A stretch of 64,000 bases of DNA from Amycolatopsis iheyensis (GCF_024703995.1 NZ_JAMXQV010000006.1:310001-374000); one strand, 5' to 3'. Shown: positions 41,718 through 53,204, numbered from the stretch's first letter. The notes: generated from the sequence alone by a model not told the origin. A program made the numbers and translations.

Positions 41718-44700
41718 TCCGGCGCGTCCTGGCCGTGCTCGCGGCCCTGACCCTGTTCTCCGCCCTGCCCGCGACAGCCGTCGCGGCCGAGCCCGCTTCG
41801 GCGCTCGCCGGGCACTGGACGTTCGACGAAGGCAGCGGCACGACTGCCGCCGACAGCGCGGGTGACCACCCCGCGACGCTCGGCTCCGGCGCGGGCTGGG
41901 GCCCCGGCATCCGCGGCGGCGCCCTGACCACCGACGGCACGAGCGGGTTCGCCGACGCCGGCGCACCCGTGCTCGACACCACCAAGAGCTTCTCCGTCAG
42001 CAGCTGGGTCAAGCTCGACAAGACGTCGGGCTACCAGACGTTCGTGAGCATCGACGGGACCCAGGTCAGCAACTTTTTCCTGCAGTTCCGCGACGATTCG
42101 CGCCGGTTCGCCTTCACCCGCCTCGCCGGGGACGCGCCCGCCGACGGCGTCGTCGCGTCGGCGAACTTCGATCCCGTCGCGGGCCAGTGGTACCAGCTGA
42201 CCGGCGTGTTCGACGCCACCGCGTCGACCCTGGCCCTGTACGTGGACGGCACCCGCCAGGCCACCGTGGCCGCGCCCGCCGGCTGGGCCGGCACTGGACA
42301 CCTGGTGATCGGCCGCGGCAAGTACGGCGGCAACCCGGTGGACTACGTCGACGGCTCGATCGACGACGTCCGCGCCTACAGCGGCGCTCTGACCGGAGCC
42401 GACGCCGCCCGCCTGGCCATCGCCGGGCACTGGACCCTCGACGAAGGCACCGGCACCACCGCGGCCGACGACTCCCTCGACGCCCGCGCCGCCACCCTGA
42501 CCGGCGGCACCACCTGGGGAGACGGCGTCGTCGGCCCGCACGGCGCGGTCTTCAACGGCACCGACGCCGCCATCGACGCCCCGGCCCCGGTGATCGACAC
42601 CGCGCAGAGCTTCTCGGTGTCCGCGTGGGTCAAGCCGACGGCGGCCACCGGCTTCCGGACCGCGGTGAGCGTCGACGGCGCGTCGATCAGCGGCTTCTAC
42701 CTCCAGCGCGCCGGGGACGGCCGCTTCGCCTTCACCCGACGCGCGGCCGACGGCGACACGGCGTCGTCCGCGGCGGTCTCGACGCTGCCCGCGCAGGCCG
42801 ACCAGTGGCAGCACCTCGTCGGCGTCTACAACCGGGCGGCGGGGACGCTTTCGCTGTACGTCAACGGAACCCTGCAGCAGAGCGTGCCGTTCACCACGCC
42901 GTGGACCGCCACCGGGCACCTGGAGATCGGACGCGGCAAGTGGGCCGGCAGCCCGGCCGACTGGTTCGCCGGCGGCATCGACGACGTCCGCGCCTACCCG
43001 ACGCCGCTGACCGCGTCCGCCGTCGCCGCGCTGGCCGCGAGTGGTTCGTGGCACTTCGACGAGGGCACCGGCGCGGTCGCGCACGACTCTTCGGCCAACG
43101 CAGCCGACGGCACCCTTCGCGGAGCGACTTGGACCGCGGGCGCGGCGGGCAAGGCCGTCCAGCTGGACGGCAGGTCCACTGTGGACATGGGTACCTCGCC
43201 CGCGTTCGACGCCGGAACGGGTTCGCTCTCGCTGGCTGCCTGGTTCCGCACCACCGCGGACGGCACCCTCGTCGACCACGGCGACGGCTACGCCCTCGGG
43301 GTGACCGGCGGCAAGCTCACCGCCCGCGTCGGCACCCTCCAGGTGACCACCACCGGGGGAGGGCTCGCCGACGGCAACTGGCACCACGCCGCGTTGGTCC
43401 TCGACCGCGCGTCGCAGCGGCTCACCGTCTACGCCGACGGTGACGCGGCGGCCGTCATCAACACCTGCGGAACCTGCCCGGCGTCCGGCACCGCCGCTCC
43501 GCTGACGGTCGGCGCCGGGTTCACCGGCGCGATCGACGAACTCGAACTGCGCCGCTTCCCGCTCACCGCGGCCCAGATCGGCACGCTCGCGGGTGCCAAC
43601 CAGCTCGCCGTGGACGCCAACGTCGTCCGCGCCAACACCCGCCCGACCACCTACGGCTCGATCCTCGAGGACATCAGCCACTCCGTCGAAGGCGGGCTCT
43701 ACGCCGAACTCGTCCGCAACCGGACCTTCAAGGAGGCCTACCAGCGCGGCAGCGGCACCGGTGACACGCCGGTCCCGTACTGGTCGCTGCTCACCTCGGC
43801 CGGCGCCACCGGCACGTATGCGATCGACACCGCGACCCCGCTCAACACCGCCCTCGACCGGTCGCTGAAGCTGCACGCCGACGCGGTCCCGGCCGGCGGG
43901 CGGGTGGCCGCGGCCAACGTCGGCTACTACGGCGTCGCCGCGAAGCCGTCCACAAAGTACACGGGCAGTTTCTTCGCCCGCGGAAGCTGGACCGGCGCGG
44001 TCCGGGTCAGCCTGGAGAAGCCGGACGGCACGGTGCTGGCGAGCAAGGACCTCGCGGCGCCGGGTGCCGCGTGGGCGCAGCAGACGTTCAGCTTCACCAC
44101 GCCGTCGACGATCACGACGTCCACCGACAACCGGATCGTCGTCTCATTGGTGAACAAGACCAAGAAGGCCCTCGCCGGGGACGCCTGGTTCCAGCAGGTC
44201 TCGCTGTTCCCGCCGACGTTCAAGAACCACGGCGTCCGGCTCGACCTCGGGCAGAAGCTCGCCGCGATGAAGCTCGGCCTCTTCCGCGTCCCGGGCGGCA
44301 ACTACCTCGAAGGCAACACCGTCGACACCCGGTTCGCCTGGAAGAACACCATCGGCAAGCCGGAGGAGCGGCCGGGACACCAGAACACGGCGTGGGGCTA
44401 CTGGTCCACCGACGGCTTCGGCATCCTCGACTACCTCAAGCTCTCCGAGGACATCGGCGCCCAGCCGCTCCTGGCGTTGTTCGCCGGCTACACGCTCAAC
44501 GGCCGGCACGTCAGCCAGGCCGACTACCCGCAGTACGTCCAGGAAGCCCTCGACGAGATCGAGTACGCCATCGGCGACGCCTCGACGACGTGGGGCGCGA
44601 AGCGGATCGCCGATGGGCACCCGGCGCCGTTCGACCTCCACTACGTCGAGGTCGGCAACGAGGACTGGTTCGACGGTTCGGGTAGCTACGCCTGGCGCTA

Positions 44701-45481
44701 CACGGACATGTACAACGCCATCAAGGCCAAGTACCCGCAGCTGACGGTCATCGCGACCACCGGCGGTCTGCAGGGCGGGGCCGCGTCGAGCACCTCGACC
44801 GGGGTGCGCCCGGACGCCGCGGACGACCACTACTACCAGTCGCCGCAGTGGTTCACCGACAACTCGACCCGCTACGACACCGCGGACCGCTCCGGCCCGG
44901 ACATCCTCGTCGGCGAATACGGCGCCCAGGACGGCCGGCCCACCGGCACCCTGGCCGCCGCCATCGGCGAAGCCGCGTTCCTCACCGGGCTGGAACGCAA
45001 CAGCGACGTCGTCATCGGCTCGATGTACGCGCCGGTGCTGGTGCAGGAGAACCAGTCCAACTGGCCGGTCAACCTGATCGGCTTCGACGCCGCGAGCAGC
45101 TACGCCTCGCCGTCGTACTGGGTGCAGCAGATGTTCTCCAGCACGCTCGGCAAGCAGATCGTGACCAGCCGCCTGAACCAGGGCAGCCCGCTGCGGCAGG
45201 TGGTGAACGTGACCACCAAGGGCGGGAAGAAGACGTTCACGGTCAAGCTCGTCAACCCGACCGGCCAGGTCCAGACCGCGCGGCTGGCGCTCACCGGCGT
45301 CACCGCGGTCGACGGGACCGGGACGCTCACCACGCTCACCGGCGACCCGGCGGGGCGCAACAGCCTCGCCGCGCCGACCGCGATCGTGCCGCAGACCAGG
45401 GAGATCACCGGCCTGGCGGCGACGTCGAAGCTGACGTTGCCCGCCAGCTCCGTGACCACCCTGGTCCTGACCGGCCGCTGA
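41714..45481 (+). CDS. secreted LamG(x3)-GH51 alpha-L-arabinofuranosidase
   Basis: A 1255-residue exported enzyme that removes arabinofuranose side chains from plant polymers. A signal peptide (about 1-24) leads to three LamG-like (concanavalin-fold) domains starting at about residues 30 (AGHWTFDEGSG), 236 (AGHWTLDEGTG) and 444 (SGSWHFDEGTG). The GH51-type part begins near 633 (RANTRPTTYGSILEDISHSVEGGLYAELVRNRTF). The acid/base Glu is in VEVGNEDWF (near 981) and the likely nucleophile Glu in ILVGEYGAQ (near 1067). A C-terminal beta domain completes the enzyme. It lies inside the importer/arabinose operon, overlapping the permease stop. Confidence 0.92.
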   Translation: MIRRVLAVLAALTLFSALPATAVAAEPASALAGHWTFDEGSGTTAADSAGDHPATLGSGAGWGPGIRGGALTTDGTSGFADAGAPVLDTTKSFSVSSWVKLDKTSGYQTFVSIDGTQVSNFFLQFRDDSRRFAFTRLAGDAPADGVVASANFDPVAGQWYQLTGVFDATASTLALYVDGTRQATVAAPAGWAGTGHLVIGRGKYGGNPVDYVDGSIDDVRAYSGALTGADAARLAIAGHWTLDEGTGTTAADDSLDARAATLTGGTTWGDGVVGPHGAVFNGTDAAIDAPAPVIDTAQSFSVSAWVKPTAATGFRTAVSVDGASISGFYLQRAGDGRFAFTRRAADGDTASSAAVSTLPAQADQWQHLVGVYNRAAGTLSLYVNGTLQQSVPFTTPWTATGHLEIGRGKWAGSPADWFAGGIDDVRAYPTPLTASAVAALAASGSWHFDEGTGAVAHDSSANAADGTLRGATWTAGAAGKAVQLDGRSTVDMGTSPAFDAGTGSLSLAAWFRTTADGTLVDHGDGYALGVTGGKLTARVGTLQVTTTGGGLADGNWHHAALVLDRASQRLTVYADGDAAAVINTCGTCPASGTAAPLTVGAGFTGAIDELELRRFPLTAAQIGTLAGANQLAVDANVVRANTRPTTYGSILEDISHSVEGGLYAELVRNRTFKEAYQRGSGTGDTPVPYWSLLTSAGATGTYAIDTATPLNTALDRSLKLHADAVPAGGRVAAANVGYYGVAAKPSTKYTGSFFARGSWTGAVRVSLEKPDGTVLASKDLAAPGAAWAQQTFSFTTPSTITTSTDNRIVVSLVNKTKKALAGDAWFQQVSLFPPTFKNHGVRLDLGQKLAAMKLGLFRVPGGNYLEGNTVDTRFAWKNTIGKPEERPGHQNTAWGYWSTDGFGILDYLKLSEDIGAQPLLALFAGYTLNGRHVSQADYPQYVQEALDEIEYAIGDASTTWGAKRIADGHPAPFDLHYVEVGNEDWFDGSGSYAWRYTDMYNAIKAKYPQLTVIATTGGLQGGAASSTSTGVRPDAADDHYYQSPQWFTDNSTRYDTADRSGPDILVGEYGAQDGRPTGTLAAAIGEAAFLTGLERNSDVVIGSMYAPVLVQENQSNWPVNLIGFDAASSYASPSYWVQQMFSSTLGKQIVTSRLNQGSPLRQVVNVTTKGGKKTFTVKLVNPTGQVQTARLALTGVTAVDGTGTLTTLTGDPAGRNSLAAPTAIVPQTREITGLAATSKLTLPASSVTTLVLTGR

Positions 45482-45504
45482 ACAACACCAGGAGAGAGGA
45501 CACC

Positions 45505-47145
45505 GTGGGAGAACCACTTACCGTCGGCGTCGACTTCGGCACGCTGTCAGGCCGTGCGGTGGTCGTGCGCGTGGCGGATGGCGCCGAGCTGGGCAGCGCG
45601 GTCTTCGAGTACCCGCACGGCGTGCTCGACGAGACGCTGCCCGCGACGGGCCGCGCGCTGCCGCCGGACTGGGCGCTGCAGGTGCCCGCGGACTACGTCG
45701 GAGTGCTCCGCACCGCCGTCCCGGCCGCGCTCACCGCCGCGGGGGCGGACCCGGCCGACGTCATCGGCATCGCGACCGACTTCACCGCGTGCACGATGGT
45801 GCCGACCACCGCGGACGGCACCCCGCTGTGCGAGCTGCCGGAGTTCGCCGGCGACCCGCACGCGTACGTCAAGCTGTGGAAGCACCACTCGGCCCAGCCG
45901 CAGGCGGACCGCGTCAACGAGCTGGCCCGCACCCGCGGTGAGAAGTGGCTGCCGCGCTACGGCGGGCTGATCTCCTCGGAATGGGAGTTCGCGAAGGCGC
46001 TTCAGCTGTTCGAAGAGGCACCCGAGATCTACGCCGCGATGCGGCACTGGGTCGAGGCGGCCGACTGGATCGTCTGGCAGCTGACCGGCGTGTACGTCCG
46101 CAACGCGTGCACGGCCGGGTACAAGGGCATCCTGCAGGACGGCCAGTACCCGAGCCGCGACTTCCTCCACGAGCTGGCGCCGGGCTTCGAATCCTTCGTG
46201 GCCGACAAGCTCGAACACCCCCTCGGCCAGCTGGGCGCGCGCGCCGGTTCGCTGTCCGCCGAAGCCGCGGGATGGACCGGCCTGCCCGAGGGCATCGCCG
46301 TCGCCGTCGGCAACGTCGACGCCCACGTCACCGCGCCCGCCGCGAACGCCGTCGAGCCCGGCCAGATGGTCGCGATCATGGGCACCTCGACCTGCCACGT
46401 CATGAACGGCGCCGAGCTGCACGAGGTCCCCGGCATGTGCGGGGTCGTCGACGGCGGGATCGTCGCCGGGCTCTGGGGCTACGAAGCCGGGCAGAGCGGC
46501 GTCGGCGACATCTTCGGCTGGTTCGCCGAGCACTTCGCGGACGTCGGCCACGAGCAGCTCACCCGGCTCGCCGCCCAGCAGGAGATCGGCGAGCACGGGC
46601 TCGTGGCGTTGGACTGGCACAGCGGCAACCGCTCGGTGCTCGTCGACCACGAGCTGTCCGGCGTCATCGTCGGCCAGACTCTCGCCACCCGGGCCGAGGA
46701 CGTCTACCGCGCCCTGCTGGAAGCCACGGCGTTCGGCACGCGCAAGATCATCGAGACGTTCGACGCCGCCGGCGTGCCGGTCACCGAGCTGATCATCGCC
46801 GGCGGGCTGGTGAAGAACGCGCTGCTCATGCAGATCTACGCCGACGTCACCAACCTCCCGCTGTCGGTCATCGGCTCCGACCAGGGCCCCGCGCTGGGCT
46901 CGGCCATCCACGCGGCCGTCGCCGCCGGGGCCTACCCGGACATCCGCGCCGCCGCCGCGGCCATGGGCTCGGTCCAGCGGGCGGTCTACCAGCCGGTGCC
47001 CGCCCACGTCGTCGCCTACGACGAGCTGTACGCCGAATACACGACGTTGCACGACTACTTCGGCCGTGGCGGCAACGATGTCATGCACCGCTTGGCCGCT
47101 CGCCGCCGCGCCGTTTCGAAAGCAGTCGCGAAGGGACGGTCCTGA
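45505..47145 (+). CDS. araB: ribulokinase
   Basis: A 546-residue FGGY-family sugar kinase that phosphorylates L-ribulose to L-ribulose-5-phosphate. The phosphate-binding motif GVDFGTLSGRA at the N-terminus is typical of AraB. Other family features are ATDFTACTMVPT, YVKLWKHHSAQPQADRVNELA and the C-terminal LIIAGGLVKNALLMQIYADVTNLPL. The start is GTG 45505, with AGGAGAGAGG just upstream, 23 bases after the GH51 stop. Its stop shares the A with the araD start (TGATG). The araB-araD-araA order here is an established bacterial arrangement. Confidence 0.95.
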   Translation: MGEPLTVGVDFGTLSGRAVVVRVADGAELGSAVFEYPHGVLDETLPATGRALPPDWALQVPADYVGVLRTAVPAALTAAGADPADVIGIATDFTACTMVPTTADGTPLCELPEFAGDPHAYVKLWKHHSAQPQADRVNELARTRGEKWLPRYGGLISSEWEFAKALQLFEEAPEIYAAMRHWVEAADWIVWQLTGVYVRNACTAGYKGILQDGQYPSRDFLHELAPGFESFVADKLEHPLGQLGARAGSLSAEAAGWTGLPEGIAVAVGNVDAHVTAPAANAVEPGQMVAIMGTSTCHVMNGAELHEVPGMCGVVDGGIVAGLWGYEAGQSGVGDIFGWFAEHFADVGHEQLTRLAAQQEIGEHGLVALDWHSGNRSVLVDHELSGVIVGQTLATRAEDVYRALLEATAFGTRKIIETFDAAGVPVTELIIAGGLVKNALLMQIYADVTNLPLSVIGSDQGPALGSAIHAAVAAGAYPDIRAAAAAMGSVQRAVYQPVPAHVVAYDELYAEYTTLHDYFGRGGNDVMHRLAARRRAVSKAVAKGRS

Positions 47146-47822
47146 TGTCACTGACCGACGAAATCCTCGACACCGTCGCGGAACTGCGCGAGACCGTGGC
47201 GAACCTGCACGGCGAGCTGACCCGCAACGCCCTGGTCATCTGGACCGCGGGCAACGTCTCCGCGCGGGTGCCCGGGCGCGAGCTGATGGTCATCAAGCCC
47301 TCGGGCGTCTCCTACGACGACCTCTCCGCCGACACCATGGTCGTCACCGACCTGCACGGTGAGCTGGTCCACGGCGAACTCGCGCCGTCTTCGGACACCG
47401 CCGCCCACGCCTACGTCTACCGGCACCTGCCCGAGATCGGCGGCGTCGTCCACACGCATTCGACGTACGCCACGGCGTGGGCCGCCCGCGGCGAGCCGAT
47501 CCCGTGCGTGCTCACCATGATCGCCGACGAGTTCGGCGGTCCGGTGCCGGTCGGGCCGTTCGCCCTGATCGGGGACGACTCCATCGGCCGCGGCATCGTC
47601 GAAACGCTGCGCGCGAGCCGGTCGCCGGCCGTGCTGATGCGCAACCACGGCCCGTTCACCGTCGGCCGCACCGCCCGCGACGCGGTCAAGGCCGCCGTGA
47701 TGGTCGAGGACGTCGCCCGCACCGTCCACAAGGCCTTCGAGCTGGGTACGCCCGAACCCCTGCCGCCCGAGGACGTCGACCGGCTCTACGCCAGGTACCA
47801 GAACGTCTACGGCCAGCACTGA
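47145..47822 (+). CDS. araD: L-ribulose-5-phosphate 4-epimerase
   Basis: A 225-residue zinc enzyme of the class II aldolase/epimerase family that converts L-ribulose-5-phosphate to D-xylulose-5-phosphate, which enters the pentose phosphate pathway. Substrate-binding [12 protein letters not shown], the zinc motif [12 protein letters not shown] (His near 97 and 99) and MRNHGPF (His near 170) are present, as is the SSDTAAH segment. It overlaps araB by one base. Length is normal for the family. Confidence 0.93.
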   Translation: MSLTDEILDTVAELRETVANLHGELTRNALVIWTAGNVSARVPGRELMVIKPSGVSYDDLSADTMVVTDLHGELVHGELAPSSDTAAHAYVYRHLPEIGGVVHTHSTYATAWAARGEPIPCVLTMIADEFGGPVPVGPFALIGDDSIGRGIVETLRASRSPAVLMRNHGPFTVGRTARDAVKAAVMVEDVARTVHKAFELGTPEPLPPEDVDRLYARYQNVYGQH

Positions 47823-47836
47823 TTTCAAGGAGAACG

Positions 47837-49336
47837 ATGACCCGCGCGTCGAAACCCCAGCTCTGGTTCCTCACCGGGAGCCAGGCCCTCTACGGCGAGG
47901 AGACCCTCGAACAGGTCGCCGGCCAGTCCCTGCGGATCCAGCAGCTCCTGGCCGCCTCCGGTGGACTCCCCGCCGAGATCGTCGGCAAGCCGGTGCTGAC
48001 CGAGGCGTCTTCGATCCGCCGCGTGCTGCAGGAGGCCAACGCCGACGCCGCGTGCGTCGGCGTGATCGCGTGGATGCACACCTTCTCGCCCGCCAAGATG
48101 TGGATCACCGGGCTGGACGCGCTGCGCAAGCCGCTACTGCACCTGCACACCCAGCTCAACGAAGCCCTGCCGTGGTCGACCATCGACATGGACTTCATGA
48201 ACCTCAACCAGGCCGCGCACGGCGACCGCGAGTTCGGGTTCATCCAGACCCGCCTCGGCGTGCCGCGCAAGACCGTCGCCGGGCACGTCGGCGACCCGGC
48301 CGTCGTCGCGCGGATCGACGCGTGGGCCCGGGCCGCCATCGGCGCCGACCACCTGCGCAACCTGCGGCTGGCCCGGTTCGGCGACAACATGCGTGACGTC
48401 GCCGTCACCGAGGGGGACAAGGTCGAGGCCGAGCTGCGGTTCGGCGTTTCGGTCAACACCTACGGCGTGAACGAACTGGTGGAACAGGTCGACGCAGTGT
48501 CCGATGTGGACGCTCTGGTCGCGCAGTACGCCGAGGACTACGACGTCGTCCCGGAGCTGGCGGCCGGGGGAGCGCGGCACGAGTCCCTCCAGTACGCGGC
48601 GAAGATCGAAGCCGGGCTGCGCAGGTTCCTCACCGACGGTGGTTTCGGTGCGTTCACCACGAACTTCGAAGACCTCGGCGGCCTGCGCCAGCTGCCCGGG
48701 CTCGCGGTCCAGCGGCTGATGGCCGACGGCTACGGCTTCGGCGGCGAGGGCGACTGGAAGACGTCCGCGCTGCTCGCCGCGGTCAAGGCGATGGGTGTCG
48801 GGCTCGAGCGCGGCACGTCGTTCATGGAGGACTACACCTACCACTTCGGGCCGGGCACGCCGAAGATCCTCGGCGCCCACATGCTGGAGGTCTGCCCGAG
48901 CATCGCGGCCGCGAAGCCGTCGTGCGAGATCCACGCGCTGGGCATCGGCGGCCGCGAGGACCCGGTCCGGCTCGTGTTCGACGCCCAGCCCGGTCCCGGC
49001 GTCACCCTCGGCCTGGTCGACCTCGGCGACCGGTTCCGCCTGGTGGCCAACGAGATCGAGGTCGTCGCGCCGGACGAGCCGCTGCCGAACCTGCCGGTGG
49101 CGCGCGCGGTCTGGGAGCCGGCCCCCTCGCTGTCGACGTCGGCCGAGTCGTGGATCACCGCGGGCGGCCCGCACCACACCGTGCTCACCCAGGCCGTGGG
49201 CACCGAAACCCTTCGCGACTTCGCGAACCTGCTCGGCGTCGAGCTGCTGGTGATCGACAAGAACACCACGCCGCACGAGTTCGCCGACCGCATCCGCTGG
49301 AACCAGGCGTACCACCGGCTCGCCCAGGGTTTCTGA
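47837..49336 (+). CDS. araA: L-arabinose isomerase
   Basis: A 499-residue manganese-dependent isomerase that converts L-arabinose to L-ribulose. Typical AraA sequence is present throughout: [20 protein letters not shown] at the N-terminus, [61 protein letters not shown] (containing the active-site Glu) and [11 protein letters not shown]. The C-terminal domain has GGPHHTVLT with the metal-site His. Length is normal. A good AAGGAGA lies before ATG 47837. It completes the araB-araD-araA set; a second sugar importer follows. Confidence 0.96.
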   Translation: MTRASKPQLWFLTGSQALYGEETLEQVAGQSLRIQQLLAASGGLPAEIVGKPVLTEASSIRRVLQEANADAACVGVIAWMHTFSPAKMWITGLDALRKPLLHLHTQLNEALPWSTIDMDFMNLNQAAHGDREFGFIQTRLGVPRKTVAGHVGDPAVVARIDAWARAAIGADHLRNLRLARFGDNMRDVAVTEGDKVEAELRFGVSVNTYGVNELVEQVDAVSDVDALVAQYAEDYDVVPELAAGGARHESLQYAAKIEAGLRRFLTDGGFGAFTTNFEDLGGLRQLPGLAVQRLMADGYGFGGEGDWKTSALLAAVKAMGVGLERGTSFMEDYTYHFGPGTPKILGAHMLEVCPSIAAAKPSCEIHALGIGGREDPVRLVFDAQPGPGVTLGLVDLGDRFRLVANEIEVVAPDEPLPNLPVARAVWEPAPSLSTSAESWITAGGPHHTVLTQAVGTETLRDFANLLGVELLVIDKNTTPHEFADRIRWNQAYHRLAQGF

Positions 49337-49366
49337 CACCGGCTTCTGAGAAAGGAAGAAAGAACA

Positions 49367-50470
49367 ATGAAGTTCACCAGAGGAATCGCGGCGCTCGCGG
49401 CCGCGGGACTCGCGTTGACGCTGTCGGCGTGCGGTTCGAGCGAGAAGACGGCGGACCAGGCCGCCGCGTCGAGCGCCAGTGCGGCCGGCGGCCTGGTCGG
49501 CGTCACCATGCCGACCAAGTCGTCGGAGCGCTGGATCCACGACGGCGACAACATCAAGTCGGCGCTGGAGAAACTCGGGTACAAGGTCGACCTGCAGTAC
49601 GCCGAGAACGACATCCCCACCCAGGTGAACCAGATCGAGAACCAGATCACCAAGGGCGCCAAGCTCCTGGTCATCGCCTCGATCGACGGCACCGCCATCA
49701 CCACCCAGCTGCAGGAGGCGGCCGACCGAAAGATCCCGGTCATCGCCTACGACCGGCTGATCCGCAACTCGCCCAACGTCGACTACTACGCCACCTTCGA
49801 CAACTTCAAGGTCGGCGTCGAGCAGGCGAACTCGCTGGTCAAGGGCCTCGGTGACGGCGCCGGTCCGTTCAACGTCGAGCTGTTCGCCGGTTCGCCCGAC
49901 GACAACAACGCCACCTTCTTCTTCAACGGCGCGATGTCCGTGCTCAAGCCCCTGATGGACAGCGGCAAGCTGGTCGTCAAGAGCGGGCAGACCGACTTCG
50001 CCCGCGCGGCCATCCTGCGCTGGGACCCGGCCACCGCGCAGCGGCGCATGGAGGACCTGCTCACCAAGACCTACACCGGCGGTGCCAAGGTTGCTGGCGT
50101 GCTCTCGCCGTACGACGGCCTGTCGATCGGCATCCTCTCGGCGCTGAAGAGCAACGGCTACGGCACCGCCGGCCAGCCGTACCCGATCGTCACCGGCCAG
50201 GACGCCGAGGTCGCCTCGGTCAAGTCCATCATCGCCGGCGAGCAGTACTCGACGATCTTCAAGGACACCCGCATCCTCGCCGACACCACGGTGAAGATGG
50301 CCGACGCGGTGCTCAAGGGCGGCAAGCCCGAGGTCAACAACACCAAGGACTACGACAACGGCAAGAAGGTCGTCCCGTCCTACCTCCTGCAGCCGGTCAC
50401 CGTGGACAAGGCCAACTACCAGAAGGAACTGGTCGACTCCGGCTACTACACGGCAGGTCAGCTGAAATGA
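49367..50470 (+). CDS. chvE: multiple-sugar ABC transporter binding lipoprotein, ChvE-like
   Basis: A 367-residue lipoprotein with lipobox TLSACGSS (Cys near 23) and a periplasmic-binding domain like ChvE, the monosaccharide receptor for arabinose, xylose and galactose. Signatures are [72 protein letters not shown] and [21 protein letters not shown]. It is preceded by AAAGGAAG and follows araA by 30 bases. It is part of a second, paralogous importer (with 50467 and 51984) and overlaps the ATPase gene. The likely ligand is L-arabinose itself or other pentoses. Confidence 0.9.
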   Translation: MKFTRGIAALAAAGLALTLSACGSSEKTADQAAASSASAAGGLVGVTMPTKSSERWIHDGDNIKSALEKLGYKVDLQYAENDIPTQVNQIENQITKGAKLLVIASIDGTAITTQLQEAADRKIPVIAYDRLIRNSPNVDYYATFDNFKVGVEQANSLVKGLGDGAGPFNVELFAGSPDDNNATFFFNGAMSVLKPLMDSGKLVVKSGQTDFARAAILRWDPATAQRRMEDLLTKTYTGGAKVAGVLSPYDGLSIGILSALKSNGYGTAGQPYPIVTGQDAEVASVKSIIAGEQYSTIFKDTRILADTTVKMADAVLKGGKPEVNNTKDYDNGKKVVPSYLLQPVTVDKANYQKELVDSGYYTAGQLK

Positions 50471-51987
50471 CCGAACTGCTCGGCATGCGCGGGATCACCA
50501 AGACCTTCCCCGGGGTCAAGGCGCTGTCGGACGTCACGCTTTCCGTGCGCCGCGGGGAGATCCACGCGATCTGCGGGGAGAACGGCGCCGGGAAGTCCAC
50601 CCTGATGAAGGTGCTCTCGGGCGTCTACCCGCACGGGAGCTACGACGGCGAGATCACCTTCGACGGGGACCGGTGCGAGTTCGGGTCGGTGCGCGACAGC
50701 GAACGGCGCGGGATCGTGATCATTCACCAGGAGCTCGCGCTGTGCGGTCAGTTGTCGATCGCGGAGAACATCTTCCTCGGCAACGAACAGGGCAAGCGGG
50801 GCTGGATCGACTGGAACCGCACCAACCACGAGGCCGGCGCGCTGCTCAAGCGCGTCGGCCTCGCCGAAAACGCCACGAGGGCGGTGCAGGAGCTCGGTGT
50901 CGGCAAGCAGCAGCTGGTCGAGATCGCCAAGGCGCTGTCCAAGGAGGTCCGGCTGCTGATCCTCGACGAGCCCACCGCGGCGCTCAACGACGAGGACTCG
51001 GCGCACCTGCTGGACCTGCTGCGCGGGCTGCGTGACGAGGGTGTCACCTGCGTGATCATCTCGCACAAGCTCGGCGAGGTGACCGCGATCGCCGACACCG
51101 TCACGATCCTGCGGGACGGCAAGACGATCGAGACGCTGGACGCGGCCGGGCTCACCGAGGAACGGATCATCACCGGCATGGTCGGGCGCGACCTCGAGCA
51201 CCGGTTCCCGCCCCGGGAGCCGGACATCGGGGAAGAGGTGCTGCGGATCGAGGACTGGACGGTCTACAGCCCCGACCAGCCCGACTGGCTGGTCGTCGAC
51301 CGCGCGTCGCTTTCGCTGCGGCGCGGGGAGATCGTCGGCCTCGCGGGGCTGATGGGCGCGGGCCGCACCGAGCTCGCGATGAGCGTGTTCGGCCGGTCCT
51401 ACGGCAAGCACATCTCGGGCCGGATCATCAAGCACGGGAAGGAGATCGACGTCCGGTCGGTGCGGGACGCCGTCCGCCACGGCATCGCCTACGCCACCGA
51501 AGACCGGAAGCGCTACGGGCTGAACCTGATCGAGGACATCCAGCGCAACGTGTCCGCGGCCGGGCTCGGCAAGCTGGCGAAGCGGGGGTGGGTGAACGAG
51601 CACGCCGAGCACGAAACGGCCGCCCGCTACCACCGTGACCTGCGGATCAAGGCGCCGTCGGTGCGCAGCGTGACCGGGAAGCTCTCCGGCGGCAACCAGC
51701 AGAAGGTCGTGCTGGCCAAGTGGATCTTCACCGACCCGGACGTGCTGATCCTCGACGAGCCGACCCGCGGCATCGACGTCGGCGCGAAGTTCGAGATCTA
51801 CACGATCATCAACTCCCTCGCCGCGCAGGGGAAGGCCGTGCTGGTCATCTCCTCCGAGCTGCCGGAGCTGCTCGGGCTCTGCGACCGGATCTACGCGTTG
51901 TCGGCGGGGCGGATCACCGGCGAGGCGACCCGCGAAGAAGCCACTCAGGAACTGCTCATGCAGTACATGACCAAGGAACGGGAATGA
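50467..51987 (+). CDS. mmsA: multiple-sugar ABC transporter ATPase, MmsA/GguA-like
   Basis: A 506-residue ATPase with two fused nucleotide-binding domains. Walker A is GENGAGKST (near 38), with Walker [13 protein letters not shown], and in the second half [24 protein letters not shown] and [19 protein letters not shown]. Wording such as [16 protein letters not shown] is typical of the GguA/MmsA group that pairs with ChvE. ATG 50467 overlaps the binding protein stop (ATGA), and its own stop overlaps the permease (ATGA). Confidence 0.93.
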   Translation: MTELLGMRGITKTFPGVKALSDVTLSVRRGEIHAICGENGAGKSTLMKVLSGVYPHGSYDGEITFDGDRCEFGSVRDSERRGIVIIHQELALCGQLSIAENIFLGNEQGKRGWIDWNRTNHEAGALLKRVGLAENATRAVQELGVGKQQLVEIAKALSKEVRLLILDEPTAALNDEDSAHLLDLLRGLRDEGVTCVIISHKLGEVTAIADTVTILRDGKTIETLDAAGLTEERIITGMVGRDLEHRFPPREPDIGEEVLRIEDWTVYSPDQPDWLVVDRASLSLRRGEIVGLAGLMGAGRTELAMSVFGRSYGKHISGRIIKHGKEIDVRSVRDAVRHGIAYATEDRKRYGLNLIEDIQRNVSAAGLGKLAKRGWVNEHAEHETAARYHRDLRIKAPSVRSVTGKLSGGNQQKVVLAKWIFTDPDVLILDEPTRGIDVGAKFEIYTIINSLAAQGKAVLVISSELPELLGLCDRIYALSAGRITGEATREEATQELLMQYMTKERE

Positions 51988-53204
51988 CCACGACCGAAGC
52001 GCGGCCCGCCGCGCCCCCGGCCGAGCGCTCCGCCCGGCGGATCTCGATCAACCCGCGCCAGAGCGGCATCTACGTCGCGTTCGCGCTGATCGTGGTGCTG
52101 TTCGAGGTGCTCACCGGCGGCGCGCTGCTGGAACCGCAGAACATCTCCAACATCATCGTGCAGAACAGCTACGTGCTGATCCTCGCGATCGGGATGATCC
52201 TGGTGATCATCTCCGGCCACATCGACCTGTCCGCCGGGTCGGTGGTCGCGATGACCGGCGCGGTGTCGGCCGTGCTGATGGTGAACTGGCAGCTGCCCTG
52301 GTTCTGGGCGGTGCTGATCACCCTCGTCGTCGGCGCGGTGATCGGCGCGTGGCAGGGCTATTGGGTGGCCTACTTCGGGATCCCGGCGTTCATCGTGACG
52401 CTGGCCGGCATGCTGGCGTTCCGGGCGCTGACGTTGACGGTCCTGGGCAACCAGGGCATCGGCCCGTTCCCGGACGCGATCCGCACGCTGTCCAACGGCT
52501 TCACCGACGGCTACCTCGGCAACATCGGCCTCGGGCCGCTGGGGGGCGCCGACCTGGTGTCGCTGCTGGCGGGGGTCGCGGCGGTGGCCGGGATCGCGTT
52601 CACGCAGTGGCGCAAGCGCTCGGCGCGGCTGGGCTACGGCCAGGACGTCGACCCGTTCCCGATGTTCGTGCTGAAGATCGTCGGGATCGCGGTGCTGGTG
52701 CTCGCGTTGGTGGTGCAGCTCGCGCGGTTCAAGAACCTGCCGTGGGTGCTGATCCTGCTGACGGTGCTGGTGCTGGGTTATTCGCTGGTGGCCGGGAAGT
52801 CGGTGTTCGGCCGGCACATCTACGCCGTCGGCGGCAACCTGCAGGCCGCGACGCTCTCGGGTGTCAAGGTCAAGTCGGTGACGTTCTGGATCTTCGTCAA
52901 CATGGGCGTGCTGGCGGCGCTGGCCGGGATCATCTTCGCGGGCCGGCTCAACCAGGCGGGCCCGACGGCGGGCGTCAACTTCGAGCTGGACGCGATCGCG
53001 GCGGCGTTCATCGGCGGCGCGGCCGTCCAGGGTGGCGTCGGCAAGGTGGTCGGCGCGATCACCGGCGGCCTGATCATGGCGGTGATCAACAACGGCATGT
53101 CCCTGATCGGCGCCCCGAGCGAGCGGGTGATGCTGGTGAAGGGCGTGGTCCTGCTGGCGGCGGTGGCATACGACATCTGGACCAAACGCCGCGCAGCTTC
53201 CTGA
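51984..53204 (+). CDS. gguB: multiple-sugar ABC transporter permease, GguB-like
   Basis: A 406-residue permease of about ten hydrophobic segments, with [27 protein letters not shown] and the late [31 protein letters not shown]. The insert of about 60 residues in the middle ([21 protein letters not shown]) is usual in GguB/XylH-type permeases, which act as homodimers and need no second permease. It ends the arabinose island; a strong hairpin follows 19 bases after the stop. Confidence 0.93.
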   Translation: MTTTEARPAAPPAERSARRISINPRQSGIYVAFALIVVLFEVLTGGALLEPQNISNIIVQNSYVLILAIGMILVIISGHIDLSAGSVVAMTGAVSAVLMVNWQLPWFWAVLITLVVGAVIGAWQGYWVAYFGIPAFIVTLAGMLAFRALTLTVLGNQGIGPFPDAIRTLSNGFTDGYLGNIGLGPLGGADLVSLLAGVAAVAGIAFTQWRKRSARLGYGQDVDPFPMFVLKIVGIAVLVLALVVQLARFKNLPWVLILLTVLVLGYSLVAGKSVFGRHIYAVGGNLQAATLSGVKVKSVTFWIFVNMGVLAALAGIIFAGRLNQAGPTAGVNFELDAIAAAFIGGAAVQGGVGKVVGAITGGLIMAVINNGMSLIGAPSERVMLVKGVVLLAAVAYDIWTKRRAAS

